The notes: generated by a model not told the origin, from the sequence alone. Counted from the first letter of the stretch, positions 1-9,271 are shown. The stretch: DNA of 64,000 bases from Lewinellaceae bacterium (GCA_020636405.1 JACJXW010000004.1:2654001-2718000); one strand, 5' to 3'. Made by a program: numbers and translations.

Positions 1-1185
1 ATTGTGGCCATTGCGGTGATGTACCACGTCGGGTCAAAAAATGAGGATCCCAGCCGCACCGGCTTTGCCCACTTTTTTGAACATCTCCTGTTCGAGGGCT
101 CAGAAAATATCGGGAGGGGAGAGTTTACTCAATATATTCAGGATGCCGGTGGTACGCTGAATGCTTACACCTCCAATGACAATACCTGTTACTTTGAGAT
201 CCTGCCGTCCAATCAGCTGGAGCTGGGCCTGTGGTTGGAGTCGGAGCGCATGCTCCATGCCAAGGTCGACCAAAAGGGAGTAGAAACCCAGCGGGAGGTC
301 GTCAAGGAAGAAATGCGCATGCGATACGACAACCGCCCTTATGGCTCTTTCCAGAAGGAGATATCCAAGCGGCTGTACCAGAAATATCCTTACATGTGGA
401 CGCCCATCGGCTCCATGGACCACCTCAATGCCGCTTCGGAAGAAGATTACGTCAAATTCTACCGGCAGTTCTACGTGCCGAATAATGCTGTGCTGGTCAT
501 CGCCGGCGATTTTGAGCCCAAGCAGGCCAAAGAATGGGCCAGTAAGTACTTCAAGGATATTCCCAAGCGCAATGAGCCCATTTACCGGCCTGAGGTAAAA
601 GAGCCGCCACTGGGTAAGCAGGTGCGAGACACCATTTTTGACCAGGTACAGCTGCCGGGAATATTCAAGGCCTATCGTACCCCGGCGATTGGAGAAAAGG
701 ATTTTTATGCTGTAAAAATGCTGGCCCAGTTGCTTTCTGAGGGAGAGAGCTCCCGCCTGAAAAAGGCATTGGTGGACGAACAGCAACTGGCCATTCAGAC
801 CGGCAATTTCGTGGTCGACCGGGAAGGGCCCAGCATGGCCCTGGCCTACGCCATCTGCAATGCTGGCCAGGATGCCGATGTGGTAGAGAAAGCTATGAAC
901 GCAGAAATTGAAAAGGTGAAAACGGAAGGAGTGACGGAGGAAGAGTTGCAGAAACTGCGCAACCAGATCGAGAGCGAGTTCGTGAACCAGAATGCAACGG
1001 TCTTTGGCATAGCCAACAACCTGGCCACCTACGAAGTCCTGTACGGCGACGCCAACCTGATCAATGAGGAGATCGGCCACTACCTGAAGGTAACCCGCGA
1101 AGACATCCAGAATGCCGCCAAGAAGTATTTTGTGGAAGACAATAGCGTTATCCTCCATTATCTGCCCAAGCCGACGCAGCCGTAG
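1..1185 (+). CDS. M16 family zinc peptidase, 5' end outside the window
   Basis: This is an insulinase/processing-peptidase (M16) protein. The reading frame is open to the left edge, so the signal peptide and first strands are missing. The visible part starts at the catalytic region: the inverted zinc motif HFFEH lies about 23 residues in, and the distal glutamate is in the segment REVVKEEMR. The rest is the usual pair of M16 alpha/beta lobes. Family members degrade peptides in the periplasm. The next gene, 78 bp downstream, is a second M16 protein without the zinc motif, so the two probably form the heterodimer of catalytic and non-catalytic subunits common in bacteria. The zinc site is seen directly; the pairing is inferred. 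Confidence 0.93.
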   Translation: MVAIAVMYHVGSKNEDPSRTGFAHFFEHLLFEGSENIGRGEFTQYIQDAGGTLNAYTSNDNTCYFEILPSNQLELGLWLESERMLHAKVDQKGVETQREVVKEEMRMRYDNRPYGSFQKEISKRLYQKYPYMWTPIGSMDHLNAASEEDYVKFYRQFYVPNNAVLVIAGDFEPKQAKEWASKYFKDIPKRNEPIYRPEVKEPPLGKQVRDTIFDQVQLPGIFKAYRTPAIGEKDFYAVKMLAQLLSEGESSRLKKALVDEQQLAIQTGNFVVDREGPSMALAYAICNAGQDADVVEKAMNAEIEKVKTEGVTEEELQKLRNQIESEFVNQNATVFGIANNLATYEVLYGDANLINEEIGHYLKVTREDIQNAAKKYFVEDNSVILHYLPKPTQP

Positions 1186-1190
1186 GGGGG

Positions 1191-1217
1191 ATTCTGGATT
1201 CGTTAATCGTTAATCGG
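1191..1217. repeat. Short imperfect tandem repeat just after the M16 stop codon
   Basis: Three to four degenerate heptamer/octamer units of the form attcgtt/aatcgtt begin about 5 bp after the stop codon of the upstream M16 gene. It is weak on its own and is listed because other spacers in the window show the same arrangement more clearly. Confidence 0.35.
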
Positions 1218-1263
1218 GGAGGTTCGGAAGTAGATAATGTTATTCATTAAGACACCATCAATC

Positions 1264-3360
1264 ATGAAAAATACAAAACTGACCATAGCTTTATTGACCT
1301 TGTTTGCCGTTCAGGGGCTTCAGGCTCAGGAAGACGATTTCCGCAAGTCTGCGCCCAAGCCGGGGCCTGCTCCTGAGATCCAATTCGGGGAATACGAAGA
1401 GTTTACGCTCGACAACGGCTTGCAGGTGATCGTGGTGGAGAATCACAAATTACCCCGTGTTGCATTCAACCTGCTGGTAGATGTGCCGCCGGCCAAAGAG
1501 GAAGAATTTGCCGGCGCGGCTGAACTGGCCGGCGCGATGCTGAGCCGCGGGACTGAAAACCGGGGCAAGGCGGAGATCGATGCTGCTGTCGATTTCATTG
1601 GAGCGCAGTTCAGCACCAGCGAGGACGGTATGTTCGGCGCCTGCCTTTCCAAACACAAGGACAAACTGCTGGAAATCATGGAGGATGTGCTGCTGCACCC
1701 TGCCTTTCCGGAAGAAGAGTTTGAGAAGCTAAAAAAGCAGCGCCTTTCAGAATTGTCTTACCAAAAGGACGACGCCAATACGATTGCGGGCAACGTAGCT
1801 CAGATGCTGCGTTATGGAAGCCATCCCTACGGCGAGGTACCCACGGAGGAGACCATCAACGCCATTACCGTTGATCGTTGCAAGGCTTATTACGAAAATT
1901 ATTTCATGCCCAATACCTCCTACCTGGCGATCATCGGAGACATCAATCCGGAAGAAGCCAAAGAGGCTGCCAAGAAGTACTTTGGAAGCTGGGAGAAGGG
2001 AACCCTCAATAAATTGTTTTACCCGCGCCCCGAGGCGCCTTCGGAACCGGTGGTAGCCTTTGTCGACAAGCCCGGAGCAGTACAGTCGGTCATCGACATC
2101 ACCTATCCGCTCAACCTCAAGCCGGGCGCCGAGGATGTCATCACCGCCAACGTGTTGAATACCTTGCTGGGCAGCGGCGGGCTTAGTAGCCGTCTCAATT
2201 TAAATATCCGGGAGGACAAAGGCTATTCCTATGGTGTGCGCTCTACACTTTCCTACGACAAGCACGTCGGTTATTTCTCCGCCGGCGGCAGTGTGCGCAA
2301 CGAAGTGACGGACAGCGCCATCGTTGAATTTTTATACGAGATGAACCGCATTCGGGACGAGCTCGTCCCGGAGGAGGAACTGCAGAGCACGAAGAACTTC
2401 CTCACCGGCAGTTTCGCCCGCGCCATGGAGCAGCCCGAGACGGTCGCCCGCCTGGCACTCAATACGGCTCGCTACAAGCTGCCGAAGGATTACTATACCA
2501 ATTACCTGAAGAACGTGAATGCCGTCACTGTAGAGCAATTGCAGGAAGTAGCCAGGAAGTACATCCTTCCGGGACAGTCTTACATCGTGGTGGTGGGCAA
2601 TAAGCCCGAAGTGGCGGATAAACTCGCCCGTTTTGCCGGTAGTGGGGCAGTTAGTTTCTTCGACCTGAACGGCAATCCCCTGGCCGGAACGGAGGATGCC
2701 TTGCCGGAAGGGCTTACCGCAATGGATGTAGTGGAAAACTACCTGGCTGCCATCGGCGGCCGTGAAAAACTGGAGGCGGTTCAGGACATCACCTTCAACA
2801 TGAGTACTTCCGTACAGGGTATGGCCATGCAAATGACCATGCAGCGCAAGGCGCCGAACAAGATGCTCATGAAGGTGGAAATGAACGGCATGATAGTCAA
2901 TGAGACCCGTTTTGACGGAGAACAGGGAATGGTCAGCGCCATGGGCCAGCAGGAGAAGCTGGAAGGCGAGGATGCCCAGAAAAGCCTGGGCCGCCAGGCT
3001 ATGCTTTTCCCTGAACTGGAATATAAGAAAAAGAAGTACGAACTTGTCCTCGACGGCATCGAACAGTTGGAGGACGGAAAAGCGTACCGCATTCTGGCCA
3101 CTGCTCCCGACGGAAGCAAATCCACCCACTATTTTGATGTGCAAACGGGGCTGAAAGTCAAAAGTATTATTACCCAGGAAGGGCCCCAGGGGACGGCCAC
3201 TGTTTCCAATGTGATGGCCGATTACAAAGAAGTGGAAGGCATCCGCGTGCCCTATGAACTGACGACTGCCGGAGGGGCGCCCTTCCCGATCACCCTTAAG
3301 GTCGAATCCGTGGAGGTCAATAGCGGGTTGTCCGACGATATCTTTAAGGTAGAGGAGTAA
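1264..3360 (+). CDS. Inactive M16 peptidase subunit with C-terminal LolA-like domain
   Basis: A secreted 698-residue protein. The ATG at 1264 is chosen because it gives a classic signal peptide (MKNTKLTIALLTLFAVQG, cleavage near LQAQ); the frame also opens at 1237, which would put extra residues before the signal. Two M16 lobes fill roughly residues 40-460. Where an active enzyme has HxxEH, this one reads AAELAGAMLSRGTE, so no zinc site remains. After residue about 480 comes a separate domain starting MDVVENYLAAIGGREKLEAV, with the look of the periplasmic lipoprotein-sorting (LolA/LppX-like) fold. It follows an active-type M16 gene and is probably its partner. The role of the extra domain is unknown; substrate binding or outer-membrane contact is a guess. 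Confidence 0.9.
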   Translation: MKNTKLTIALLTLFAVQGLQAQEDDFRKSAPKPGPAPEIQFGEYEEFTLDNGLQVIVVENHKLPRVAFNLLVDVPPAKEEEFAGAAELAGAMLSRGTENRGKAEIDAAVDFIGAQFSTSEDGMFGACLSKHKDKLLEIMEDVLLHPAFPEEEFEKLKKQRLSELSYQKDDANTIAGNVAQMLRYGSHPYGEVPTEETINAITVDRCKAYYENYFMPNTSYLAIIGDINPEEAKEAAKKYFGSWEKGTLNKLFYPRPEAPSEPVVAFVDKPGAVQSVIDITYPLNLKPGAEDVITANVLNTLLGSGGLSSRLNLNIREDKGYSYGVRSTLSYDKHVGYFSAGGSVRNEVTDSAIVEFLYEMNRIRDELVPEEELQSTKNFLTGSFARAMEQPETVARLALNTARYKLPKDYYTNYLKNVNAVTVEQLQEVARKYILPGQSYIVVVGNKPEVADKLARFAGSGAVSFFDLNGNPLAGTEDALPEGLTAMDVVENYLAAIGGREKLEAVQDITFNMSTSVQGMAMQMTMQRKAPNKMLMKVEMNGMIVNETRFDGEQGMVSAMGQQEKLEGEDAQKSLGRQAMLFPELEYKKKKYELVLDGIEQLEDGKAYRILATAPDGSKSTHYFDVQTGLKVKSIITQEGPQGTATVSNVMADYKEVEGIRVPYELTTAGGAPFPITLKVESVEVNSGLSDDIFKVEE

Positions 3361-3361
3361 A

Positions 3362-3464
3362 GGGCTGGGGAGGGGTTTCTGGGTTTTTGGGGTTTCTGGG
3401 GTTTCTGCCGAGGGCGCTTGCAGGAACCCAGCAACCAGAAACCCAGCAACCTAGCAACCCAGCC
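3362..3464. repeat. Mirrored short-period repeats after the M16 stop codon
   Basis: Starting directly after the stop codon, a left arm rich in ggggtttct units (steps of 8-9 bp, about 3370-3408) faces a right arm of five octamers at 3425-3464 (aacccagc, aaccagaa, acccagca, acctagca, acccagcc). The arms are roughly complementary, so a transcript could fold into an imperfect hairpin. A C-rich run follows. Confidence 0.6.
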
Positions 3465-3506
3465 CCCCCCCGCCCCCAACCTGCAACCGACAATAAACAT
3501 CCATCC

Positions 3507-4001
3507 ATGATCCAAGTATTTGTAACCGGCGGCACCTTCGATAAAGACTACAATTACATTACCGGCCAGTTGTTTTTCAGGGATACCCACCTGCCCAGTA
3601 TGTTCGAACGTGGGCGTTGTACGCTGGATATTGATCTGAAAACCCTGATGATGGTCGATAGCCTCGAGATGCGGGAGGAGGACCGGGAGATCATTGCCCA
3701 CAATTGCCGCCGGAGCGTTTATGACAAGATCCTCATCACCCACGGTACCGACCGGATCGTGGAGACAGCCCAGTACCTGGCCCTACATCCCATCGAAGGG
3801 AAGACGATCGTGCTGACCGGCGCAATGATCCCCTACGCCTTTGGCACTTCTTCTGACGGTTTTTTCAACCTGGGCAGTGCGCTGGCCTTTGTACAAACCC
3901 TGCCTCCCGGGGTATATGTAGCCATGAACGGCCGTTATTTCCGGTGGGATAATGTGAAGAAAAACACCAAAACCGGATTTTTCGAAGAGATCAACAACTG
4001 A
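3507..4001 (+). CDS. Asparaginase-family N-terminal domain protein (mini-asparaginase)
   Basis: A 164-residue cytoplasmic protein equal to only the N-terminal half of type I/II L-asparaginases, which usually run to about 330 residues. The catalytic signatures are present: TGGTFDK near the start holds the first nucleophilic threonine, and HGTDRIVETA holds the second Thr-Asp pair. KTIVLTGAMIP and SSDGFFNL follow. The ATG at 3507 is chosen because TGGTFDK must lie close to the N terminus; upstream sequence is repeat. There is no C-terminal domain and no trace of one after the stop, so this looks like a natural short form and not a truncation. Activity on asparagine or another amide is plausible but unproven. 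Confidence 0.85.
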   Translation: MIQVFVTGGTFDKDYNYITGQLFFRDTHLPSMFERGRCTLDIDLKTLMMVDSLEMREEDREIIAHNCRRSVYDKILITHGTDRIVETAQYLALHPIEGKTIVLTGAMIPYAFGTSSDGFFNLGSALAFVQTLPPGVYVAMNGRYFRWDNVKKNTKTGFFEEINN

Positions 4002-4013
4002 GCACGGCGTACT

Positions 4014-4241
4014 ATGGAATACTTTGGACTATTCATTGAACTGCTTTTTCTTGCCATGGGCGTTTACATCTACCTTTTTTCCATTGGCCGCCTGCGGTCG
4101 GGGGATGAACAGGCGCAGCAGCGCGCCGAAGCGTTCCGCCGCCGTAATGCCGGCTGGATGCGCATCTTATCCCTCCTGCTTATCGCCCTAATGGTGGTCA
4201 ATATTTACCTGCACGTAGTACAGCTTTTCCAGGGCAGGTAA
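4014..4241 (+). CDS. Small two-helix membrane protein
   Basis: A 75-residue protein starting 12 bp after the asparaginase-like gene and probably cotranscribed with it. It has an N-terminal membrane helix (LFIELLFLAMGVYIYLFSIG), a charged stretch of about 25 residues rich in Arg and Gln, and a second helix (MRILSLLLIALMVVNIYL). I do not recognise a named family. Two helices joined by a basic loop is all that can be said. Confidence 0.7.
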   Translation: MEYFGLFIELLFLAMGVYIYLFSIGRLRSGDEQAQQRAEAFRRRNAGWMRILSLLLIALMVVNIYLHVVQLFQGR

Positions 4242-4451
4242 TTGCACGGCCCTGCCAAAGATTATTCCCGTAAAAGTGTAACCATTGGGAATTCTGCGTT
4301 ATGGTAGAGAAATGCCTCCGGTGGGCGGCAAAAAAAGCGGGTGTTAACGTTTCGTGTAATACTCCAAAGAAAAAATCGTTATTCCTTTCGTACCTTGGCG
4401 GCCGGAGGCGGTTGAGGAATGGGTTTATCGGCTGTCCTTGCAGTGGAGCTG

Positions 4452-4491
4452 AAACCCTGAACCCAGGAAACCGTATAACCACGAAACCCGG
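4452..4491. repeat. Five-unit degenerate octamer array
   Basis: Five consecutive 8-bp units (aaaccctg, aacccagg, aaaccgta, taaccacg, aaacccgg) in unbroken phase. They lie in the 341-bp gap between the small membrane protein and the first CotH gene. The rest of that gap, 4242-4451 and 4492-4582, shows no gene. Confidence 0.55.
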
Positions 4492-4582
4492 CAGCCGTAC
4501 GGCGGTGAATCCGATAAATTTCTTAATATTGCAATGCAAAAAACATAATTTATTATAATCCTGAAATCACATCTATCCAAAT

Positions 4583-6196
4583 ATGAAAAAAAGTATTCTG
4601 ACCTTACTCAGCCTATTTTTCCTGAGTTCTTTTTCCCCTGTCCTGGCACAAGATGACTTTTACGATGTGAACACCATCCAGGAGATCAAGATCACCTTTG
4701 AGCAGGAAAACTGGCGCTATGTGCTTGATTCTCTCCGCTTTAACGGTGAGGGCTTGCTGCTTGGGTCCATTGAGATCAATGGGCAGAAATTCAACGATAT
4801 AGGCGTTCGCTACCGGGGTAGCCGGTCCTTCCAGCCGGGGAACAAGCGCAACAGCCTCTACATCAAGCTCAACTTTATCGATAAGGAGCAGAACTATCAG
4901 GGGTTACAGACGGTGAAGCTGTCCAGCGCCCTGCGCGACCCCAGTATGGTGCGGGAAGTATTGGGTTATGAGATCGCACGCAAGTATATGCCGGCGCCCC
5001 GTGCCAACTATACCAAAGTGATCGTCAATGGAGAATACTACGGCTTGTTCGTCAATGTAGAACCCATCGACGACGCCTTTCTGGCCCAACATTTCGGAAA
5101 CAGCAAAGGTACTTTCGTACAGTGTGCCCCCAACCTGGTGGAAGAAGAACCCCAGGGTTGTAAGAGTGACGTTTTCGGATCCCTTCAGTACGACAACAGC
5201 GCCAAGTGCTACCTGCACAACTTCGTGTTGCTTTCCGAATCCGGATGGGATGACCTCATCGAACTGACCTATGTGCTCAATCAGAAGCCCGATGAAGTCA
5301 GCCGCGTTCTCGATGTGGACCGCACCCTGTGGATGCTGGCGTACAATAACCTGCTGGTAAACCTGAGCAGCTATACCGGCCGGTACAGTGAAAATTACTA
5401 TCTCTACAAAGACGCTGAGGGCCATTTTGTGCCCATTCTTTATGACCTCAACCTTTGTTTCGGTAGTTACAAAAATACGGGCATAGGCTCTGACCTCAAA
5501 CTCAAAGAACTGCAGGAGATGGACCCGCTGCTGCACGTGGACAACTCCGCCAAGCCGCTGATCAGCCGCCTGCTGGGCAATGAGGAGTACAAGAAGATCT
5601 ACCTGGCCCACTTGCGCACCATGGTCAATGACATTTTCCGCAGAGGGCAGTACGCCGAGCGCGCCCAGGAGTTGCAGAACCTTATCCGCAAGGCCTTTGA
5701 AGAAGATTCCAACCGCTACTACAGCATGGAGGATTTTAATGTCAGCCTCACTGAGACCATTGGCAAGCGGAGCCGCATCCCCGGCCTTCAGGAACTGATG
5801 GGCCCGCGCACCGAGTACCTCAAAGAGCACCCGCTCCTGTCGGTTGTGCCTCCGGAAGTGAGCGATGTAACGGTCACGCGCAGGGAGCGCTTTTCATCGG
5901 AAAAGGTGACCGATTTTAAAATCCAGGCCCGTATCGACAAATTCCCCAAAAATGTAGTGCTGTATTACCGCTCTGATCCCTCCATGCCTTTCAGCAAAGC
6001 AGAGATGCGGGATGACGGAAAGCACAACGACGGAGAGGCGGAGGACAGCATCTTCGGAGCCGTGGTCAAACCGCAAAATGGAAGCAATACCATCGAGTAT
6101 TATATCCTTGCGGAAAACGCCAAGGCCGTAACCTTCGACCCGCCGCGGTACATGTATGAACAACATACTGCCAGCCTGGAAGAATTGAATAATTAA
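4583..6196 (+). CDS. CotH kinase family protein, copy 1
   Basis: A secreted 537-residue protein with a signal peptide ending near SPVLAQ. The body matches the CotH family, atypical protein kinases first known from Bacillus spore coats and found in many secreted bacterial proteins. Visible family features are VRYRGSRSF early on, the block MPAPRANYTKVIVNGEYYG with the following glutamate (NVEPID), and the metal-binding-type segment PILYDLNLCFG near residue 290. The last 100 residues form a beta-rich domain containing DDGKHNDGEAEDSIFGA, similar to domains seen in secreted Bacteroidota proteins. A close relative follows 90 bp downstream. Substrate and location (periplasm or surface) are unknown. 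Confidence 0.88.
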   Translation: MKKSILTLLSLFFLSSFSPVLAQDDFYDVNTIQEIKITFEQENWRYVLDSLRFNGEGLLLGSIEINGQKFNDIGVRYRGSRSFQPGNKRNSLYIKLNFIDKEQNYQGLQTVKLSSALRDPSMVREVLGYEIARKYMPAPRANYTKVIVNGEYYGLFVNVEPIDDAFLAQHFGNSKGTFVQCAPNLVEEEPQGCKSDVFGSLQYDNSAKCYLHNFVLLSESGWDDLIELTYVLNQKPDEVSRVLDVDRTLWMLAYNNLLVNLSSYTGRYSENYYLYKDAEGHFVPILYDLNLCFGSYKNTGIGSDLKLKELQEMDPLLHVDNSAKPLISRLLGNEEYKKIYLAHLRTMVNDIFRRGQYAERAQELQNLIRKAFEEDSNRYYSMEDFNVSLTETIGKRSRIPGLQELMGPRTEYLKEHPLLSVVPPEVSDVTVTRRERFSSEKVTDFKIQARIDKFPKNVVLYYRSDPSMPFSKAEMRDDGKHNDGEAEDSIFGAVVKPQNGSNTIEYYILAENAKAVTFDPPRYMYEQHTASLEELNN

Positions 6197-6218
6197 TGCA
6201 AGGCGGCTCTGGCCGGTG

Positions 6219-6267
6219 AATTGCGAAGGTCCGTCGGGTGTATGAACTGCGGGCCTTCGCAATTTTT
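6219..6267 (+). terminator. Intrinsic terminator between the two CotH genes
   Basis: A perfect 11-bp stem, aattgcgaagg at 6219-6229 pairing with ccttcgcaatt at 6254-6264, is followed by a short T run. It ends transcription of the first CotH gene, so the second copy probably has its own promoter or receives read-through. Confidence 0.75.
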
Positions 6268-6286
6268 CGTTTAGAAATACCATTTT

Positions 6287-7927
6287 ATGATACGCTATTT
6301 GTCCCTGATGATCGCTCTGCTTGCCTTTCATCCGCTTTTTGCCCAGGAGAAGGAAGAGGGGCTGTTTGAGGTTGGGAAGGTTAAGGAACTTCGCCTCTTT
6401 TTTGAGCAAAGCAACTGGGATCACATCCTGGATTCGCTCAAACAAAAGGGGGATGAACTGCGCCTGGTGGGCGACGCTTCCTTTGAGGGTAAGGTGTACA
6501 AAGGCGTCGGCGTGCGCTACAAGGGCAACAGTTCTTTTTTCGCCGTCAGCAAAGTAGGGTCTTCCAAGCTCCCTTTCAATATTGACTTCAACCATACGAA
6601 TAAGGACCAGAAGTTACCCGGAGGAGTAGATAAGATCAAGTTGAGCAATGTCTTCCGGGACCCTTCCTACATCCGGGAAGTGCTCTCTTATGAGATCGCC
6701 CGCCGGTACATGCCGGCTTCGCGTGCGAATTTCGTCCAGCTGTTTGTCAATGATACCTACCTGGGCCTGTACAACAGCACCGAATCGGTGGAGGATGAAT
6801 TCCTGGAGCGATACTTCAAAGAAGATGAAGGCATCCTCTTTAAGTGCGACCCCATCTGGGGATATAAAGAACTGCCCGATTGCCCCAAGGGGGATAAAGC
6901 CTCCCTGCAATACCTCGGCCCGGATTCCACCTGTTACCGGGGCCTGTACGAGGTGAAAACGGATTCCGGTTGGAGAAAACTTATTGAACTTACGCGTATC
7001 CTCAACGAAGAACCTCAGAAACTGGATTCCATCTTCAACATCGACCAGGCGCTGTGGATGCTGGCCTTCAACATCGTACTGGTCAACCTCGATAGTTACA
7101 CCGGCCGCTTCTGCCACAACTACTATCTCTATCGGGATATGGAAGGGGTTTTCCATCCCATCGTTTGGGACATGAACCTTTCCTTTGGCGGCTTCCGCTA
7201 CGACGGCTCCAAGGGCAGCCCGCTGACCAACGAAGAGATGCAAACGCTTAGCCCGTTCGTTCATTATAAAGAGAAGAACGAGAAACGCCCCCTGATCACC
7301 AACCTGCTGGCGGATAACCTCTACCGCAAGATATACGTGGCCCACATCCGCACCATTCTCAATGATTATTTTGTGGACAGCACCTATCTGCGGCGTGCCG
7401 AAGAGATCCAGAAAATGATAGACCCTTATGTCCAAAGCGATTCCAACAGCTTGTATACCTACGATGCCTTTAAGGAGAATCTCTATGGGACGGCGAAAGC
7501 CGATAAGGCGAGCATCATCGGTATCGTCGAGTTGATGGAGCCGCGCGCCAGGTACCTGATGGAGCACCCGCTGATCAGCAAGGATCCGCCGGTGATCAAA
7601 GAGGTGAAGCATATCGATTTCGGGGATATTGTCGCCGTCAATGGCCGCCTGGAAGGAGCAGAGGCGGGGTGGCTGTTCTACCGCTATGGCAACCTTGGCC
7701 CCTGGAGAAAGCTGGAAATGTTCGATGACAGCGGGCACGACGACCAAATGGCCGGAGACGGTATCTGGGGCGCCACCATTCTGAAGGACAAGGAGAAAGA
7801 TAAGCCCATTCAATATTATATCGTCGCCGAGAACCAATACACAGCGGCCCTGAGCCCGGAGCGCGCCTCCTTCGAAGTTTACTCCACCGCAGAGGAGTCG
7901 AGCACTGCAAAAAAAGGACACAAGTAA
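6287..7927 (+). CDS. CotH kinase family protein, copy 2
   Basis: A 546-residue secreted protein of the same architecture as its upstream neighbour: signal peptide to about LFAQ, then VRYKGNSSFF, then MPASRANFVQLFVNDTYLG, then IVWDMNLSFGG, and a C-terminal beta domain containing DDSGHDDQMAGDGIWGA. The two align across their full length with clear divergence, so this is an old tandem duplication. Differences cluster in the central segment after the MPAxRAN block (GILFKCDP against GTFVQCAP), suggesting different partners. A terminator lies between the copies. Phosphotransfer is known for some CotH proteins, but nothing here identifies the target. Confidence 0.88.
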   Translation: MIRYLSLMIALLAFHPLFAQEKEEGLFEVGKVKELRLFFEQSNWDHILDSLKQKGDELRLVGDASFEGKVYKGVGVRYKGNSSFFAVSKVGSSKLPFNIDFNHTNKDQKLPGGVDKIKLSNVFRDPSYIREVLSYEIARRYMPASRANFVQLFVNDTYLGLYNSTESVEDEFLERYFKEDEGILFKCDPIWGYKELPDCPKGDKASLQYLGPDSTCYRGLYEVKTDSGWRKLIELTRILNEEPQKLDSIFNIDQALWMLAFNIVLVNLDSYTGRFCHNYYLYRDMEGVFHPIVWDMNLSFGGFRYDGSKGSPLTNEEMQTLSPFVHYKEKNEKRPLITNLLADNLYRKIYVAHIRTILNDYFVDSTYLRRAEEIQKMIDPYVQSDSNSLYTYDAFKENLYGTAKADKASIIGIVELMEPRARYLMEHPLISKDPPVIKEVKHIDFGDIVAVNGRLEGAEAGWLFYRYGNLGPWRKLEMFDDSGHDDQMAGDGIWGATILKDKEKDKPIQYYIVAENQYTAALSPERASFEVYSTAEESSTAKKGHK

Positions 7928-8073
7928 ACGCTCCGTCTGTCCTGGGCTTACTTTTCATGCCTGGTTTTTTTAGTTTCTCTATTCCGGCTTTCGGCCCAAA
8001 TCCTTATCTTGCTTTAAGCCGGCAAAACCTGGTCTTTGCACCCCGGCCGCAAAACCATAAAACCTTACAAACC

Positions 8074-8460
8074 ATGGGGAAACTACTACTCACCTTCTTT
8101 CTGTTGGGCGCCTCACTTATCGGCTGCCAGGACAAAAAGCAGTATGAAAGCACCTATCCGGAAGAACTGATCGGAGCCTGGATCCATTCGCACGAAGATG
8201 ATACACAGGAGGTAAAGGTCTATCGCCCTGCGAGTTATGACTTTCCGCCCTCCCGGGGCAGGGAAGGCTTCAACCTCATGGAAGGGGGCGAATGCATCTA
8301 CTACGGCATCGCGCCGGCGGACGGCAGTACCAACGAGCCGGCCAGCTGGAGTTGGGCCGACGGCAGCATGCTCACCATCAAGCGCAAGGCCGAGGGGGCT
8401 CCGGAAATGGTGATGGAGGTGGTGTCGGTTGGAGAAGATATGCTGAAGGTGAAGAAATAA
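8074..8460 (+). CDS. Small lipoprotein of unknown function
   Basis: A 128-residue protein whose N terminus, MGKLLLTFFLLGASLIGC, is a lipoprotein signal with the lipobox LIGC, so the mature protein is anchored from that cysteine. The start at 8074 is chosen for this signal; longer in-frame starts give a non-signal leader. The mature part (QDKKQYESTYPEELIGAW onward) is short, soluble and probably beta-rich, resembling lipocalin-like or META-like small lipoproteins, but no family is assigned with confidence. A strong hairpin follows. Confidence 0.75.
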   Translation: MGKLLLTFFLLGASLIGCQDKKQYESTYPEELIGAWIHSHEDDTQEVKVYRPASYDFPPSRGREGFNLMEGGECIYYGIAPADGSTNEPASWSWADGSMLTIKRKAEGAPEMVMEVVSVGEDMLKVKK

Positions 8461-8486
8461 GTGGCCAATGGAAATGCGCGGAAATA

Positions 8487-8520
8487 TATGGAAATGCCCG
8501 TTTCTCAGGGCATTTCCATA
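8487..8520. terminator. Bidirectional hairpin between convergent genes
   Basis: A perfect 13-bp stem (tatggaaatgccc at 8487-8499 with gggcatttccata at 8508-8520) and an 8-nt loop. It lies between the lipoprotein gene and the convergent OmpA gene and probably ends both transcripts. There is no long T run on either side. Confidence 0.65.
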
Positions 8521-8532
8521 CATTCCCGGCGA

Positions 8533-9207
8533 TTACTGCCCGATATCCCCTCTCTTTGCCGCTTTTTGCAGCTTCTTATTGGCATAAATAGCCACTTCAA
8601 CCCGGCGGTTCTGTTGTCGTCCGGCGGGCGTCTCATTGGTCGCTACGGGCTGCATTTCTCCATAACCGATGGTGCTGAACCGGCTGGCCATCACCCCCTG
8701 CTGGACCAGGTAGGTATAAACGGAGCTGGCTCGCTTTTCCGAGAGTTCCTGGTTGTACTCCTCTGAGCCACTGCTGTCCGTATGCCCTTCAATGAGGATG
8801 TTGGTGTCTTCGTACTTCTGCAGGACGCGGGAAAGCTCCTCCAGGTTGCTCTTGGTCGCCGAACGCAACTGAGAAGAGTTGACGTCGAACATCAGGCCGG
8901 AGTCGAAGGTGATGAGGATCCCTTCACCGACCCGCTTCACTGTGGCGCCTTTCATATCGCGCTCGATCTCTTTGGCCTGTTTGTCCATGTAGTTGCCGAT
9001 CAGCGCCCCCGCCGTGCCGCCAATGGCCGATCCGATAATAATGCCCGCCGCGGTATTGCCTGATTTTTTGCCGATGGCCCCGCCGGCCACGCCGCCGGCC
9101 GTGCCGCCAATGACGGCGCCTTTGGCTGCCCGGCTGGTGTTGCAGGAGGAGGAAAAGAGCGCAGCGCTGAACAGAAGAAAGAATAGAATTCTGACGGTGG
9201 TTGTCAT
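8533..9207 (-). CDS. OmpA-family lipoprotein with glycine-zipper segment
   Basis: A 224-residue envelope protein. It starts with a lipoprotein-type signal (FFLLFSAALFSSSC). Residues about 28-75 are a glycine-zipper segment (GAVIGGTAGGVAGGAIGKK and GSAIGGTAGALIGNYMD) of the type that packs against membranes. The C-terminal 115 residues are an OmpA peptidoglycan-binding domain: FDVNSSQLRS, the hallmark LIEGHTDSSGSEEYNQELS with the diaminopimelate-contacting Asp, and RRVEVAIYANKK. It should anchor the outer membrane to peptidoglycan. It stands alone and converges on a small lipoprotein gene. Confidence 0.93.
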   Translation of the reverse strand: MTTTVRILFFLLFSAALFSSSCNTSRAAKGAVIGGTAGGVAGGAIGKKSGNTAAGIIIGSAIGGTAGALIGNYMDKQAKEIERDMKGATVKRVGEGILITFDSGLMFDVNSSQLRSATKSNLEELSRVLQKYEDTNILIEGHTDSSGSEEYNQELSEKRASSVYTYLVQQGVMASRFSTIGYGEMQPVATNETPAGRQQNRRVEVAIYANKKLQKAAKRGDIGQ

Positions 9208-9271
9208 AGGGAAACGGTTTTCAGGTTTAAGCTATTTACGAGTTGAAGATACGGTAAATTTTATTTTGGAT

